64,000 nt of DNA from JAHECQ01 sp963775125 (GCA_963775125.1 CAVZHQ010000006.1:310001-374000); one strand, 5' to 3'. Positions 32,827 through 42,398 are shown, numbered from the stretch's first letter. Made by a program: numbers and translations. The notes: generated by a model from the letters alone, not told the origin.

Positions 32827-34104
32827 GTGGTGAACGAATCGCCTCCGGTCATCATTGCCGGTAGTGGCATCGGAGGACTCTGCCTCGCCCTGACGTGTCA
32901 TCAACTCGGGTTGGCTGCCGTCGTGCTCGAAGCGGTCGAACGTCTGGCGCCATTGGGCGTTGGCATCAACCTGCAGCCGAACGCGGTGCGAGAACTCGAA
33001 GCTCTGGGCCTTGGCGACGAGCTGGCCGCTCTGGGGGTGGCGACCGGCCGCTACAACATGTACTCCAAACACGGTGGGCTCATCTGGAGCGAGCCACGCG
33101 GGTTGGCCGCGGGGTATCAGTGGCCCCAGTACTCGGTGCATCGTGGCCAACTCCAGATGATGCTGCTCGATGCCGTCCGTGACCGGCTCGGTGCGGATGC
33201 CGTCCGAACTTCGTCGAGGGTGTCCGCCTACCGCAACGATGCGTCGGGAGCCTCAGCTCTGGTGACGACCAGCGCCGGCGGAGGCGAGTGGATCCGAGGT
33301 TCACTGGTGATCGGTGCGGACGGGATCCATTCCACCGTCCGAGCGCAGATGCATCCTGCCGAGGGTGAACCCAAGTGGTCCGGACGGATCCTGTGGCGGG
33401 CAACGACCGTCGCTGAGCCGTATCTCGACGGAGCGACGATGGTGTTGAGCGGCCACGAGAAGACCAAGTTCGTCTCCTATCCGATCTCGCCGGTCGATCC
33501 CAGGACGGGAAAGGCGCTGTTGAACTGGATTGCCCAGCTGACCTTCGACTTGGCCGATGGCTACCGCAAGGAGGACTACACGAGGCAGGCATCGGTCGAA
33601 GACTTCCTCCCTTCGTTCGACGGCTGGTCCTTCGCGTGGATCAACGACGTCGAAGCACTCGTCCGCGGGGCTGAACGGATCTACGAATACCCCATGGTCG
33701 ACCGGGACCCGCTGACCTCGTGGACCGACGGGCGAGTGACTCTTCTGGGCGACGCGGCGCACGTCATGTACCCGGTGGGTTCGAACGGAGCCAGCCAGGC
33801 AATCGTCGATGCCCGTAAGCTGGGTCGGGCCTTCCTCGACCATGGCGTGGGGGAGACGGCACTCCAGGCCTACGAGGCCGAAATGCGACCGGCTACGACG
33901 AGGATGGTGCTCGCGAACCGGACCGCGGGACCGGACCACATCATGCAGATTGTCGAGGAGCGATGCGCCGGCGTCTTCGACGACATCGCCGACGTCATGT
34001 CCCACCAGGAGCTGGCTGACTTTGCTGCCGGCTACAAGAAGACGGCGGGGCTGGCCGTCTCGGACCTCAACGCCAGCGCCCCGATCATCCCCGAGGATGT
34101 CTGA
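32827..34104 (+). CDS. FAD-dependent aromatic monooxygenase (class A flavoprotein hydroxylase)
   Basis: 425 residues from GTG 32827. The dinucleotide-binding start is VIIAGSGIGGLCLALTCHQL (GxGxxG), then VGINLQPNAVRELEALGL, the DG motif LVIGADGIHSTVRAQMHP, and the second FAD motif RVTLLGDAAHVMYPVGSNGA with ASQAIVDARKLG. This matches UbiH/salicylate hydroxylase-like enzymes that use NAD(P)H and O2 to hydroxylate aromatic rings. It lies 29 bases after the anti-sigma gene, but co-function with it is unlikely. Confidence 0.9.
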   Translation: MVNESPPVIIAGSGIGGLCLALTCHQLGLAAVVLEAVERLAPLGVGINLQPNAVRELEALGLGDELAALGVATGRYNMYSKHGGLIWSEPRGLAAGYQWPQYSVHRGQLQMMLLDAVRDRLGADAVRTSSRVSAYRNDASGASALVTTSAGGGEWIRGSLVIGADGIHSTVRAQMHPAEGEPKWSGRILWRATTVAEPYLDGATMVLSGHEKTKFVSYPISPVDPRTGKALLNWIAQLTFDLADGYRKEDYTRQASVEDFLPSFDGWSFAWINDVEALVRGAERIYEYPMVDRDPLTSWTDGRVTLLGDAAHVMYPVGSNGASQAIVDARKLGRAFLDHGVGETALQAYEAEMRPATTRMVLANRTAGPDHIMQIVEERCAGVFDDIADVMSHQELADFAAGYKKTAGLAVSDLNASAPIIPEDV

Positions 34105-34125
34105 GCGGAGCCAACCCGGTGTGGC

Positions 34126-34446
34126 TCAGAAGCGGTCGTTGGTGCGCTTCTTCGCCGGCACTTTGAACGGCGCCTCGAGCAGCGTCTCGAACTGGGCGTC
34201 GTCGGGCTGCTTCGGTTCGTTCAGGCGTTGCAGGTAGGTCTTGAGCGCGGATCGTGCCGCCGGGACCTGCTCGCCCTTCATTCCCACCGAGCGGGCGAGC
34301 GCGTCCTTGGCCTTGGCGACCCGTTCTTTGCGGGCGGCCTTTTCGTCGTCGGAGTAGACCCGGGCCACCTTGTTCTTGCGGGCCTCTTCGGCCGCCTTGC
34401 GGCGAGCCTCGGATTCCTGCAGGGGGGTGAGTCTGTTGCTGGCCAT
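34126..34446 (-). CDS. Small charged hypothetical protein
   Basis: 106 residues, rich in Lys, Arg, Ala and Glu: ARRKAAEEARKNKVARVYSD and KAARKERVAKAKDALARSVG suggest long helices, possibly a coiled coil or nucleic-acid-binding protein. The ATG at 34446 has AGGAG upstream. It is convergent with the monooxygenase gene and lies downstream of the MMPL gene on the opposite side. No family recognised. Confidence 0.65.
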   Translation of the reverse strand: MASNRLTPLQESEARRKAAEEARKNKVARVYSDDEKAARKERVAKAKDALARSVGMKGEQVPAARSALKTYLQRLNEPKQPDDAQFETLLEAPFKVPAKKRTNDRF

Positions 34447-34557
34447 GGTGAAGCGATCTCCTGAACGTTGCGGGCGCGCCGGCAGTGAGCCTACCGGGAG
34501 GAGCCGCAGGTCACCGCACCATGGCGAATGGGTCGGGTCTCCGTTCCAGCATGTCGA

Positions 34558-36765
34558 TCATGCCAGCGATGTTGCGACAGATTCCGGAGCGGGCAGTCTG
34601 GTCTCGCCTTCGATGTCGATCGTCGGAAGGATCTGATCGAGCCAGGCCGGCAACCACCAGTTGGCGTTGCCCAGCAGCTTCATCGACGCCGGCACGAGCA
34701 CCATGCGAACGACGGTGGCATCGACGAAGATCGCGGTTGCCAACCCCAGCCCGAACATCTTGGTGGTGGGGTCGCTTCCGAGCACGAAGCCGAAGAACAC
34801 CGAGATCATGATCAACGCGGCCGAGGTGATGACTCGTGCGGTGCTGGCGATCCCATGAATCACGGAACGGTCGTTGTCGCCCGTGGCCAAGAACTCCTCG
34901 CGAACCCGTGACAGGAGGAACACCTCGTAGTCCATGGAGAGGCCGAACAGGATCGCGAACATGAACATCGGGATGAAGGAGACGATGGGAACGGTCGACT
35001 CGAGGCCGATCACGTCCTTGCCCCAACCCCACTGGAAGACCATCACCAGCACGCCGTACGCCGCACCGATGCTGAGGAGGTTGAGCAACGCTGCCTTCAA
35101 CGGCACCAGCACCGAACGGAACATGACCATCAGCAAGATGAACGACAAACCGATGACCGCGACGATGAACAACGGCAACCTCGAGGTGACCCGATCTCCG
35201 ATGTCGGAGAACGTGGCGGTCTGCCCGCCGACGTGCGCTCGGGCCGGGCTGCCGTCGAGCACGTTCGGGAACGTGTCGGTGCGCAGGCGGTCGACAGTGG
35301 CACGGGTTGCATCATCCTGGGGAGCGGTGGTGGCGAACGCCACGATCGTGGCCACCCCGGCCCGCTCGTTGACCTCCGGTGGCGCGACAGCGGCGATCCC
35401 CGGATCCTGGCCGATTGCCTCGGCCAACGGTTCGACGACGGTCGCGTCTTCGGAGATGTCGACGGCGATGACCAGTGGCCCGTTGGTCCCGGCCCCGAAT
35501 CCCTCGGCCACGAGATCGTACGCCCGGCGTTCGGTACGACTCGCGGGAAGTGTCCCGTCATCGGGGAAGCCGAGTTGCAGGGCCAGTACCGGCGCCGTGA
35601 GCGCCAGCAACAATGTGGTCACTCCGATCGTGTACACCCACACGTTCCGGGACACGTGACTGCCCCAGCGGAGCCAGCCGGCGCTCGTGTGCCCGCCGAC
35701 CTGGTGACCCCTGCGGTGGATGCCGAGCCGGTTGATCCACTGCCCAGCGAGCCCGAGAAAGGCCGGGAGGAGCGTGACGGAGGCGATGACCATGATCAGG
35801 ACCACGATCGACGTGGCCACTCCGGCGGCCGTCATGAAGGGGACACCGGCAAAGGCGAGGCCGAGGATGGCGATGACCACGGTGCCCCCGGCGAAGATGA
35901 CTGCCTGACCCGCAGTGGCGACGGCACGGCCCACGGACTCCTCCACGGTCAAGCCTTGGGCGAGGAACTCTCGATGGCGAGTCACGAGGAAGAGTGCGTA
36001 GTCGATGCCCACGCCGAGGCCGACCATGCTTGCGATTTGCGGAGCCCAGCTTGGAATCTCGATGAGGTAGGTGATCAATGGCATCGAAGTGACACCGAGT
36101 GCCAGGCCGAAGAGGGCCATGCCGATCGGGAGGCCCATGGCGATGATCGAGCCGAACGCCAAGAGGAGAATGACGATGGCAACGGCGATTCCCATCAACT
36201 CGCCGATCCCCGTCTCGGGTTCCTCGAAGGCGAAGAACAGGTCCCCGTTCGCCTCGGCCTGCAGCACGTCGCTGTCGGCGGCCTCGACGGTTCGCTGGAG
36301 CTCCTCGAGGTTGTCCAGGCTGAGCTCCTCGACGACCGGGTACTGCAAGCGGATCAGCGCAATTCGGCCGTCGGGCGAAATCGATCCCGATTGCCCCGCT
36401 CCCTCAGGGCCCAGGGCCAAGGCGGCCGCTGGATTCGTGGAGTCGAGCACGTTGGGTAGCTCGGCCAGCTGTCCCTCGAGCGCTGCCAACTCGACCTGAG
36501 CATCGGCGTTCTCGAAGAAGCTGGTCCCATCTTTCGGGCTGAGGACGACCTGAGCAGTCAGCCCAGCCGAATCGGACTGCGTCGTGGTCAACAGTTCGAG
36601 CGCCTTCTGGGAGTCGAGGCCAGGTACCTCGAACGAGTCCTCGAGGTCGCGTCCGAACACGCTGGAGGAACCGATGACCGCGACCGCAACAAGCAGCCAC
36701 ACACCGATCACGCTCCCAGGTCGCCGGGCGGCCAAGCGTCCGAGTCGGTAGAGAGCAGTCGACAT
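34558..36765 (-). CDS. MMPL/RND-family transporter
   Basis: 735 residues from ATG 36765 (GGAGG eight bases upstream). There are two halves, each with a membrane helix, a large periplasmic loop and five further helices. The MMPL motif appears as GVGIDYALFLVTRHREFLAQ in the first half and LFGLSMDYEVFLLSRVREEFL-like sequence in the second, with intramembrane Asp-Tyr pairs that carry protons. Such proteins export lipids or hydrophobic compounds. It is divergent from a two-component histidine kinase gene (176-base gap). Confidence 0.93.
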   Translation of the reverse strand: MSTALYRLGRLAARRPGSVIGVWLLVAVAVIGSSSVFGRDLEDSFEVPGLDSQKALELLTTTQSDSAGLTAQVVLSPKDGTSFFENADAQVELAALEGQLAELPNVLDSTNPAAALALGPEGAGQSGSISPDGRIALIRLQYPVVEELSLDNLEELQRTVEAADSDVLQAEANGDLFFAFEEPETGIGELMGIAVAIVILLLAFGSIIAMGLPIGMALFGLALGVTSMPLITYLIEIPSWAPQIASMVGLGVGIDYALFLVTRHREFLAQGLTVEESVGRAVATAGQAVIFAGGTVVIAILGLAFAGVPFMTAAGVATSIVVLIMVIASVTLLPAFLGLAGQWINRLGIHRRGHQVGGHTSAGWLRWGSHVSRNVWVYTIGVTTLLLALTAPVLALQLGFPDDGTLPASRTERRAYDLVAEGFGAGTNGPLVIAVDISEDATVVEPLAEAIGQDPGIAAVAPPEVNERAGVATIVAFATTAPQDDATRATVDRLRTDTFPNVLDGSPARAHVGGQTATFSDIGDRVTSRLPLFIVAVIGLSFILLMVMFRSVLVPLKAALLNLLSIGAAYGVLVMVFQWGWGKDVIGLESTVPIVSFIPMFMFAILFGLSMDYEVFLLSRVREEFLATGDNDRSVIHGIASTARVITSAALIMISVFFGFVLGSDPTTKMFGLGLATAIFVDATVVRMVLVPASMKLLGNANWWLPAWLDQILPTIDIEGETRLPAPESVATSLA

Positions 36766-36941
36766 TCGGTTCCTCCGAGGGTCCGTGGTCGTCACGCGGT
36801 GTGGCGGCCTGGGTGCCATCGTGAAGCTCTCTGCGGAGTGGCGCATCAGACCCGAGGTCGGATCAGCAGGGTCATTGGGCGGGGACGCACCTCCACCTTT
36901 CGGCTGATGCCGGGAACGCCCCGACTCCCTACGATTGGTCT

Positions 36942-38105
36942 GTGATTCGCACCACCCTCAGGAACGCCTGGGACGAACCCCGGATGGCGGACCCGCCCCA
37001 TCGGGTGTGGCGCGACTGGGTGGTGGCCGGGGTGCTGGTGCCGTCGGCGACCGGTGAGATGGTCCTGCGAGAAGGCGCAGGCTGGAAACCGGGAGCGATC
37101 CTCATCTCCTTCGTGCTGGCCGCCGCAGTCCTGTGGCGTCGGACCTACCCCTTGGCGACCACTGCCGTCGTGTTCGGCGCGATCATCGGGCTCGACTACG
37201 TCTCGCTGGCCTTCACCGATCAGCCGCTCGATTTCTACACCGCGGCGATCGTGCTCATCGTTCCTTACGCCCTGTTCCGGTGGGGATCCGGGCGAGAGGC
37301 GATCATCGGTCTCGGCATCATGCTGGCGTCCTTCGTCCACTTCAACGTGGTTGGGTGGACCGGTGTCAGCGAGGCCATCGGTGGTCTCGTCGTGTTGTTG
37401 TTCCCCGCTGCGCTCGGGGCCACCGTTCGCTTCCAAAAGCGTTCTCGGGCGCAGACCTTGCAGGAGATGCGGTTACTCGAACGTGAGCAGCTGGCGCGTG
37501 AGTTGCACGACACCGTCGCCCACCACGTGTCCGCCATCGCCATTCAGGCGCAGGCGGGCCAGGCCGTCGCCGTGACACGCCCCGCAGCCGCGCTCGAGGC
37601 CCTTGCCGTCATCGAGGCAGAAGCATCGCGGACTCTGGCGGAGATGCGCACGATGGTGAGCGCGCTGCGGGCCGGCGACGAGGCCTCCCTCACGCCTCAA
37701 CCGGTGTGCGACGACATCGATCGCCTGGCGGGAACGACGACCACGGTGCCCATCGTCGTCGAGCGCAGCGGCGATCTCGACAATCTCAACCCGCTGGTCG
37801 ATCGGGCTCTGTTTCGTCTCGCTCAGGAGTCGATCACGAATGCCACGCGTCATGCCCGGCACGCCACCAGGGTCACGGTGTGCCTGGAGGGCGAAGCCGA
37901 CCACATCCGCCTCACCGTGACCGATGACGGCGACGCCCGATCATTCGACCCGACGCTGCACCACGGGTTCGGGCTGGTGGGTATGACGGAACGGGCCAAC
38001 CTCTTGGGCGGGACACTGCACGCCGGCCCCGGTCAGCATCGAGGATGGAGCGTTCGCGCCGTCCTCCCTCGAAACGCTGCCTCGATGACCGGAGCAGAAT
38101 CGTGA
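36942..38105 (+). CDS. Sensor histidine kinase (HisKA_3 type)
   Basis: 387 residues from GTG 36942. Four or five membrane segments fill residues 25-165 (VVAGVLVPSATG, AILISFVLAAAVLW, LATTAVVFGAIIGLDYVSLA, AAIVLIVPYALF, AIGGLVVLLFPAALGATV). The phosphoacceptor His189 is in LARELHDTVAHHVSAIAIQA. The ATPase has NPLVDRALFRLAQESITNAT (N box), VTDDGDARSF and GFGLVGMTERANLLGG. It is the sensor of a NarL-type system; the stop overlaps the regulator's GTG by four bases. Confidence 0.93.
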   Translation: MIRTTLRNAWDEPRMADPPHRVWRDWVVAGVLVPSATGEMVLREGAGWKPGAILISFVLAAAVLWRRTYPLATTAVVFGAIIGLDYVSLAFTDQPLDFYTAAIVLIVPYALFRWGSGREAIIGLGIMLASFVHFNVVGWTGVSEAIGGLVVLLFPAALGATVRFQKRSRAQTLQEMRLLEREQLARELHDTVAHHVSAIAIQAQAGQAVAVTRPAAALEALAVIEAEASRTLAEMRTMVSALRAGDEASLTPQPVCDDIDRLAGTTTTVPIVVERSGDLDNLNPLVDRALFRLAQESITNATRHARHATRVTVCLEGEADHIRLTVTDDGDARSFDPTLHHGFGLVGMTERANLLGGTLHAGPGQHRGWSVRAVLPRNAASMTGAES

Positions 38106-38767
38106 TCACCGTCGTGGTGGCTGACGACCAGGATCTCGTGCGTGCCGGCCTTCGCATGATCCTCGATGCCCAGCCCGGCATCGAGGTCGTGGGGGAGGCC
38201 ACCAACGGTCGTGAGGCCGTCGCCATTGCGCGTCGTCTTCGGCCCGACGTCTGCCTCTTCGACATCCGAATGCCCGAACTCGACGGAATCGAGGCCACTC
38301 GTCTCGTCGCCGGCCCCGACGTCGAGAACCCCTTGGCCGTGGTCGTCATCACGACCTTCGATCTGGATGAGTACGTGCACGGAGCGCTGAAGGCCGGCGC
38401 CCGGGGATTCCTGCTGAAGGACGCCGGCGTCGATCTCCTCGTGCAAGCCGTGCATGCTGCGGCCAACGGCGATGCGCTCATTGCCCCGAGCGTGACCGCG
38501 CGCCTGCTTGCTGCGTTTGCCGACGCCTCCTCGAGTACGCCACCTCGCCAACCCATCGAGCCACTCACCACCCGAGAGGAGGAGGTGCTGCTGACGGTCG
38601 CCCGTGGCAGGACGAACGCCGAGGTGGCGAACGACCTCCACATCGGCCTGAGCACGGTCAAGACCCATGTGGCCAGTCTGATGACGAAGCTCGGAGCGAG
38701 GAATCGCGTGGAGATCGCAATGTGGGCCTACGAGACTGGACGCGTCGAGCGGTCAGCCGAGCGATAG
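38102..38767 (+). CDS. NarL/LuxR-family response regulator
   Basis: 221 residues from GTG 38102 overlapping the kinase gene (GTGA). Receiver: acidic pocket DDQ (residues 8-10), phospho-Asp54 in CLFDIRMPELDGIEA, Thr/Lys in VITTFDLDEYVHGALKAGA and LLKDAG. The LuxR HTH follows at about 150-205: LTTREEEVLLTVARGRTNAE, VANDLHIGLSTVKTHVASL and LGARNRVEIAMWAYETG. It controls unknown genes; the divergent MMPL transporter is an obvious candidate. The stop overlaps the end of the convergent transglutaminase gene by 15 bases. Confidence 0.95.
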   Translation: MITVVVADDQDLVRAGLRMILDAQPGIEVVGEATNGREAVAIARRLRPDVCLFDIRMPELDGIEATRLVAGPDVENPLAVVVITTFDLDEYVHGALKAGARGFLLKDAGVDLLVQAVHAAANGDALIAPSVTARLLAAFADASSSTPPRQPIEPLTTREEEVLLTVARGRTNAEVANDLHIGLSTVKTHVASLMTKLGARNRVEIAMWAYETGRVERSAER

Positions 38768-39550
38768 ATGCTCGGTGACGTTGTCGTACGGAAGCGTCGG
38801 CGAGCACGTTGCGCTGACCCACATGCCCTCGAGCGTGATCGAACCACGGGCGTTCGTGAGGAACGCGGTGTCCGAGGCATCGGCGCCGGTCGCGATCCGC
38901 ACCATCGACGCTCGGGGAGCGAGACAGGTGGGGTCGACCGCGTGCCACGTGCCGTCGATGGCAGCCTCGGCGACGGCGTGGAAGTCCATGGGATCGAGAC
39001 CTGGCGCGTAGACCGCGACCACGCGGGCGGGAACGCCGTTGGCCCGGAGCAGGGCTGCGGTCAGGTGCGCGAAGTCTCGACAGACTCCTGCCCGACCGAG
39101 CAGGGTTGCGATGGCGCCGTCGATTGGGCGCGACGCCCCGGGAATGTAGGCGATGTTGACACCGACCCAACTGGCTACGGCATCGAGAAGGTCGTGGCCG
39201 GTCAAGCCGGCGAATTCGGCCCTGGCCAGGGGGCCGAGCTGGTCGGACTCGCAATACCGGCTCGGGCGTAGGTAGAGGAAGTGCTCCAGGTCGTCCGGTG
39301 GAGGCGTCTCGATTCCGCCGCTCACAACCGCCCAGTAGTCGACGATGAGTCGGCCCGGGCGGACATCCCGCAGCAGGTGGATCCTGCCTCCGTGGGGCGC
39401 GTCGAGAAGCAGCGGTGTCAGGTCGGTTCCGTCGAGACTGATGGTCAGCGACTCGTCCCGTTCATAGGGTTCAGCGACGGCGATGGCCAGCGCCAGATCC
39501 ACCGAACTCTCGATCGCCATCTCCAGATGCGCGGTCACTTCTCGCGTCAT
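38753..39550 (-). CDS. Transglutaminase-like cysteine peptidase-fold protein
   Basis: About 265 residues from ATG 39550 (GTG 39586 is another choice). The N-terminal beta-sandwich contains ESLTISLDGTDLTPLLL and VDYWAVVSGG. The catalytic triad is complete: Cys in GVCRDFAHLTAALLRANGVP, His in DFHAVAEAAID and Asp in WHAVDPTCLAPR. These proteins are thought to be cytoplasmic proteases or amidases; the substrate is unknown. It is divergent from the TIGR02587-type membrane protein. Confidence 0.9.
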   Translation of the reverse strand: MTREVTAHLEMAIESSVDLALAIAVAEPYERDESLTISLDGTDLTPLLLDAPHGGRIHLLRDVRPGRLIVDYWAVVSGGIETPPPDDLEHFLYLRPSRYCESDQLGPLARAEFAGLTGHDLLDAVASWVGVNIAYIPGASRPIDGAIATLLGRAGVCRDFAHLTAALLRANGVPARVVAVYAPGLDPMDFHAVAEAAIDGTWHAVDPTCLAPRASMVRIATGADASDTAFLTNARGSITLEGMWVSATCSPTLPYDNVTEHLSLG

Positions 39551-39598
39551 CACGGCCAGGCCCTTGTCGGTATCGATCGTCTCCACTCGGTGATCGTA

Positions 39599-40489
39599 AT
39601 GGAGGTAGGGTCTCCGTCCGTGGCCAGGTCGACGTTGTCCGAGTCGAGCGAGGCGGGATGGGCCGGAATGTGGCGATCCGAGGGGGTCGACATCGTCCGC
39701 GCGGTCAGCGGCGGGCTGTTGTTCGGTGTGCCGATGTTCTTCACCGTCGAGGTCATGTGGACGGGACAACACACGAGCGCGGCGCAGTCGCTGTTCGTGG
39801 TGGCCGGCAGCCTGCTGTTGTTGACTGCGTTGAATCGGATTGGCGGCTTCCGAGACGACGCCGATGTCAGATTCCGGGATGCCTTCATGGACGCGGTCGA
39901 GGGCATGGCTGTGGCCGTGGTGCTCGTCATCGCGATGCTCGTGCTGCTGGGTGAAGTCGACCGGTCGACGCCGTACGAGGTGATCGCAGGGAAGGGAGCC
40001 TATGAGTTACTTCCGGTCTGTATCGGAATCGGTGTGGCCAACACGTTGCTGAAGGGCAGGCCGGATGACGATGAGCCCACTGCGCCTGCCTCTGCTGTCA
40101 ACCGCTCGATCGCAGACCTCGGAGCGGGCCTCATCGGCGCGCTGTTCGTTTCGCTGAGCATCGCGCCGACCGACGAGGTGACGATGGTGGCGGCAGGGCT
40201 GGATCCGCTTTGGCTGCTGGTCTTGGTTGCTGCGTCCTTGCTGATTGCGTACGCGATCGTCTACGTCGCGGACTTCAGCGGCCAGCCGGGCCGCCATGGT
40301 CAAGGGGGCCTGCTGCAGCACCCGGTGGTCGAGACGCTGACCTCCTACGTTGCCGGTTTGGCGGTGGCGTGGGCGCTGCTGGCCCTGTTCCAGCGGAGTG
40401 ACGTACCGCCATCGGTGTTGTTGGCGCAGGTCATCGTCCTGGGCCTGCCGGCCGCCATCGGTGGAGCGGCGGGGCGGCTGGCGGTATGA
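39599..40489 (+). CDS. TIGR02587-family integral membrane protein
   Basis: About 296 residues, with ATG 39599, or GTG 39620 which has GGAGG 14 bases upstream. Seven or so membrane segments: AVSGGLLFGVPMFFTVEVMW, LFVVAGSLLLLTALN, MAVAVVLVIAMLVLLGEV, GAYELLPVCIGIGVANTLL, LGAGLIGALFVSLSIAPTDE, LWLLVLVAASLLIAYAIVY and GLAVAWALLALF. The motif FGVPMFFTVEVMW and APTDEVTMVA match the family TIGR02587, normally followed by a TIGR02588 protein, as here with a four-base overlap. Function unknown. Confidence 0.82.
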   Translation: MEVGSPSVARSTLSESSEAGWAGMWRSEGVDIVRAVSGGLLFGVPMFFTVEVMWTGQHTSAAQSLFVVAGSLLLLTALNRIGGFRDDADVRFRDAFMDAVEGMAVAVVLVIAMLVLLGEVDRSTPYEVIAGKGAYELLPVCIGIGVANTLLKGRPDDDEPTAPASAVNRSIADLGAGLIGALFVSLSIAPTDEVTMVAAGLDPLWLLVLVAASLLIAYAIVYVADFSGQPGRHGQGGLLQHPVVETLTSYVAGLAVAWALLALFQRSDVPPSVLLAQVIVLGLPAAIGGAAGRLAV

Positions 40490-40878
40490 ACAACTCGGCA
40501 CCGCGCTCGGCCCGGTCCATTCCGGAGTGGGTGACGTTCGGCGTCTCGGCGTTCGTTCTGGCCGCCGTTGTGGCCACGCTGACCGTGCTTGCCTTCCGCG
40601 AAGACGCTCCGGCGGCTCCGACGGTCGGTCGCATCGCCGAGGCGAACGAAGTCGACGGCCAGTTCCTCGTGCCGGTGGAAGTCGTCAACCGCGGTGATGA
40701 GGCGGCGGCGTCGGTGCAGGTCAGTGCCGAGTTGCGTGTCGGTTCCGAGGTCGCCACCGGCGATTTGTCCATCGATTTCCTCGGTGGCGGCGAGACCGAG
40801 GAGCTCGTCTTCGTGTTCCGAGACGACCCGAGCGAAGGCGAGTTGACCATCGAGGTGGTCGGGTTCGCGCAACCTTGA
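40486..40878 (+). CDS. TIGR02588-family protein
   Basis: 130 residues: a membrane anchor at about residues 14-36 (WVTFGVSAFVLAAVVATLTV) and an exported domain with strand-rich sequence FLVPVEVVNRGDEAAASVQV and EELVFVFRDDPSEGELTIEV. It always accompanies the TIGR02587 membrane protein and overlaps it here by ATGA, so the two probably form one complex. The pair has no known function. Confidence 0.82.
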   Translation: MNNSAPRSARSIPEWVTFGVSAFVLAAVVATLTVLAFREDAPAAPTVGRIAEANEVDGQFLVPVEVVNRGDEAAASVQVSAELRVGSEVATGDLSIDFLGGGETEELVFVFRDDPSEGELTIEVVGFAQP

Positions 40879-40895
40879 TGCAACGCGAGGAAGCC

Positions 40896-41354
40896 CTACC
40901 AGGGCGAGAGGCCGAGTGCCCGTTCGCGCTCGAGCATGCGCTCCAGGAGCCGACGCATCTCTGGCAGTTGCGGTGAAGCGTGCCGCTCGGCCAGAACGGC
41001 CATGATGGCGGCGTGCTCCCGGAGCGCCAACGCGATTTCGGTCAGCGCACCCACCGAGGGATACACCGACGCCAGGACGTTCTCGGCTCTGTCGAGAGCC
41101 TGTTCGAACGACGAGCGGTCCGACAAGAGGTAGGTGTCTGCGGAAGCGGCGCTCCTCAGTGTCGAGGCCAGGTCGGTGCACTCGGCGTGGAGCAGCGGAC
41201 CGTGAACCTCCATGGCCGCGGCGCAGCGTCGCACCATTCCGATGGCGGCCTGCACCTGGTTCCGAGCGATTCCCCGGTCCATCGAGGCGAGCACGGTCTG
41301 GTCAAGAGCGTCAGCTACGCCGACGAGGAGCTCAGCCGGAGAGGGTGTCAACAC
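40896..41354 (-). CDS. Hypothetical all-helical protein
   Basis: 152 residues, GTG 41354. Pattern of four or five amphipathic helices: AELLVGVADALDQTVLASMD, NQVQAAIGMVRRCAAAMEVH, CTDLASTLRSAASAD and QLPEMRRLLERMLERERALG. It resembles small helical bundle proteins found next to APH-type kinases and CrtC-like proteins in actinobacterial catabolic clusters; no family name can be given. It follows the phosphotransferase gene after 36 bases, which are occupied by short repeats that carry several start-like codons. Confidence 0.6.
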   Translation of the reverse strand: MLTPSPAELLVGVADALDQTVLASMDRGIARNQVQAAIGMVRRCAAAMEVHGPLLHAECTDLASTLRSAASADTYLLSDRSSFEQALDRAENVLASVYPSVGALTEIALALREHAAIMAVLAERHASPQLPEMRRLLERMLERERALGLSPW

Positions 41355-41400
41355 GGGGTGCTCAACATGGGGTGCCTCAAGATGGGGTTCTCAACATGGC
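41346..41400. repeat. Four imperfect 14-15-bp tandem repeats
   Basis: On the plus strand TCAACACGGGGTGC, TCAACATGGGGTGCC, TCAAGATGGGGTTC and TCAACATGGCGG follow one another. On the minus strand each gives (A/G)TGTTGA or a variant, a start codon overlapping a TGA. They bridge the end of the phosphotransferase gene and the start of the helical protein. Confidence 0.65.
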
Positions 41401-42398
41401 GGTACCAGCTCCAGGAGTCGGCCGAGGAACGCAGGAACGGTCTCGGCCCGGTCGGCGTGACGGAGGTTGAGGGTGCGACGATCGTGGAACGAGCGAGCTC
41501 CGGTCAAGGAGATCACGCTGTGCTTGACCTCGCTGAACGCCTGGTACCAGCGGAGGTGGTCGGCATCGATCGTGGTTCCGGACGCCTCCTCGTAGGCCGC
41601 GAGGAACTCAGGGAAAGGCAGCGAACGCTCCGGGCTCCAGAGCGAGCGGTAGACCCAACCGAGATCTTCGAGCGGGTCGCCGAGGTGGGTCATCTCCCAG
41701 TCGAGCAGAGCAGTCAACTGGTCGCCGTCGTAGAGCACGTTGCCGAACCGGAGGTCGCCGTGAACGATCGAGATCCGCTTCGCCGTCGGGGCGTTTCCCC
41801 TGAGCCATTCGAAGGCCCAGGCCATCGCAGGGTGGGGCTCCAGCTTCCTGCGCTCGAATTGATCTTCCCAGAAGCCCAGCTGGGTGAGGGCGGCGTCGCG
41901 GGCCGCGACCGGTTCGAGACACGTCAGCCCGGCGGCCTGCCAGTCGAACGAGTGGAGACGTGCTGCGGCGGACGCGAGACCCAGTGCCACCGAGCGAAGT
42001 TCGGCGACACCTCCTTCCACCCGGAGTGGCCGCATGCTTGCAGTGCCGGGAACGAAGGCGGTCACGAAGAATCCCTGACCCAACCAGCGGCCCGACTCGT
42101 CGCACCACAGGGCGCGGGGAACCGGAACGTCGGAATCTGCGAGCGCTCGGATCGTGCCGAACTCCGGGCCGAGCGTGGTCTCGAGCTGGCCGGCCTCGGC
42201 CTGGAGCAACATGATGCAGCGGGCCTCGTGCCGATTCCCTCCAGTGTCCTGCCACGATGCCGTGAACGACCAGGGCTCGCGAGCGTTTCCGATGGAGGCC
42301 ACCAGGGACACGTCGGTGACGCGGGGAGAAGATGCTTCGCCCAACTCGTTGGCAAGAAAGGCGGTCAGGCCGTTCGTGATCGTCGCTGCCGTCTTCAT
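41391..42398 (-). CDS. Phosphotransferase family protein (APH/ACAD10-like kinase)
   Basis: 335 residues. The N-lobe has SFTASWQDTGGNRHEARCIM; the catalytic loop is RISIVHGDLRFGNVLYDGD (H-G-D-x4-N), then the metal site LTALLDWEMTHLGDPLEDLGW, which is the ACAD10/11-like APH signature. Such kinases phosphorylate hydroxylated acyl-CoA or steroid-type substrates in catabolic clusters. The ATG overlaps the stop of the upstream CrtC-like gene by four bases (ATGA), and the helical gene follows. Confidence 0.88.
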   Translation of the reverse strand: MKTAATITNGLTAFLANELGEASSPRVTDVSLVASIGNAREPWSFTASWQDTGGNRHEARCIMLLQAEAGQLETTLGPEFGTIRALADSDVPVPRALWCDESGRWLGQGFFVTAFVPGTASMRPLRVEGGVAELRSVALGLASAAARLHSFDWQAAGLTCLEPVAARDAALTQLGFWEDQFERRKLEPHPAMAWAFEWLRGNAPTAKRISIVHGDLRFGNVLYDGDQLTALLDWEMTHLGDPLEDLGWVYRSLWSPERSLPFPEFLAAYEEASGTTIDADHLRWYQAFSEVKHSVISLTGARSFHDRRTLNLRHADRAETVPAFLGRLLELVPPC

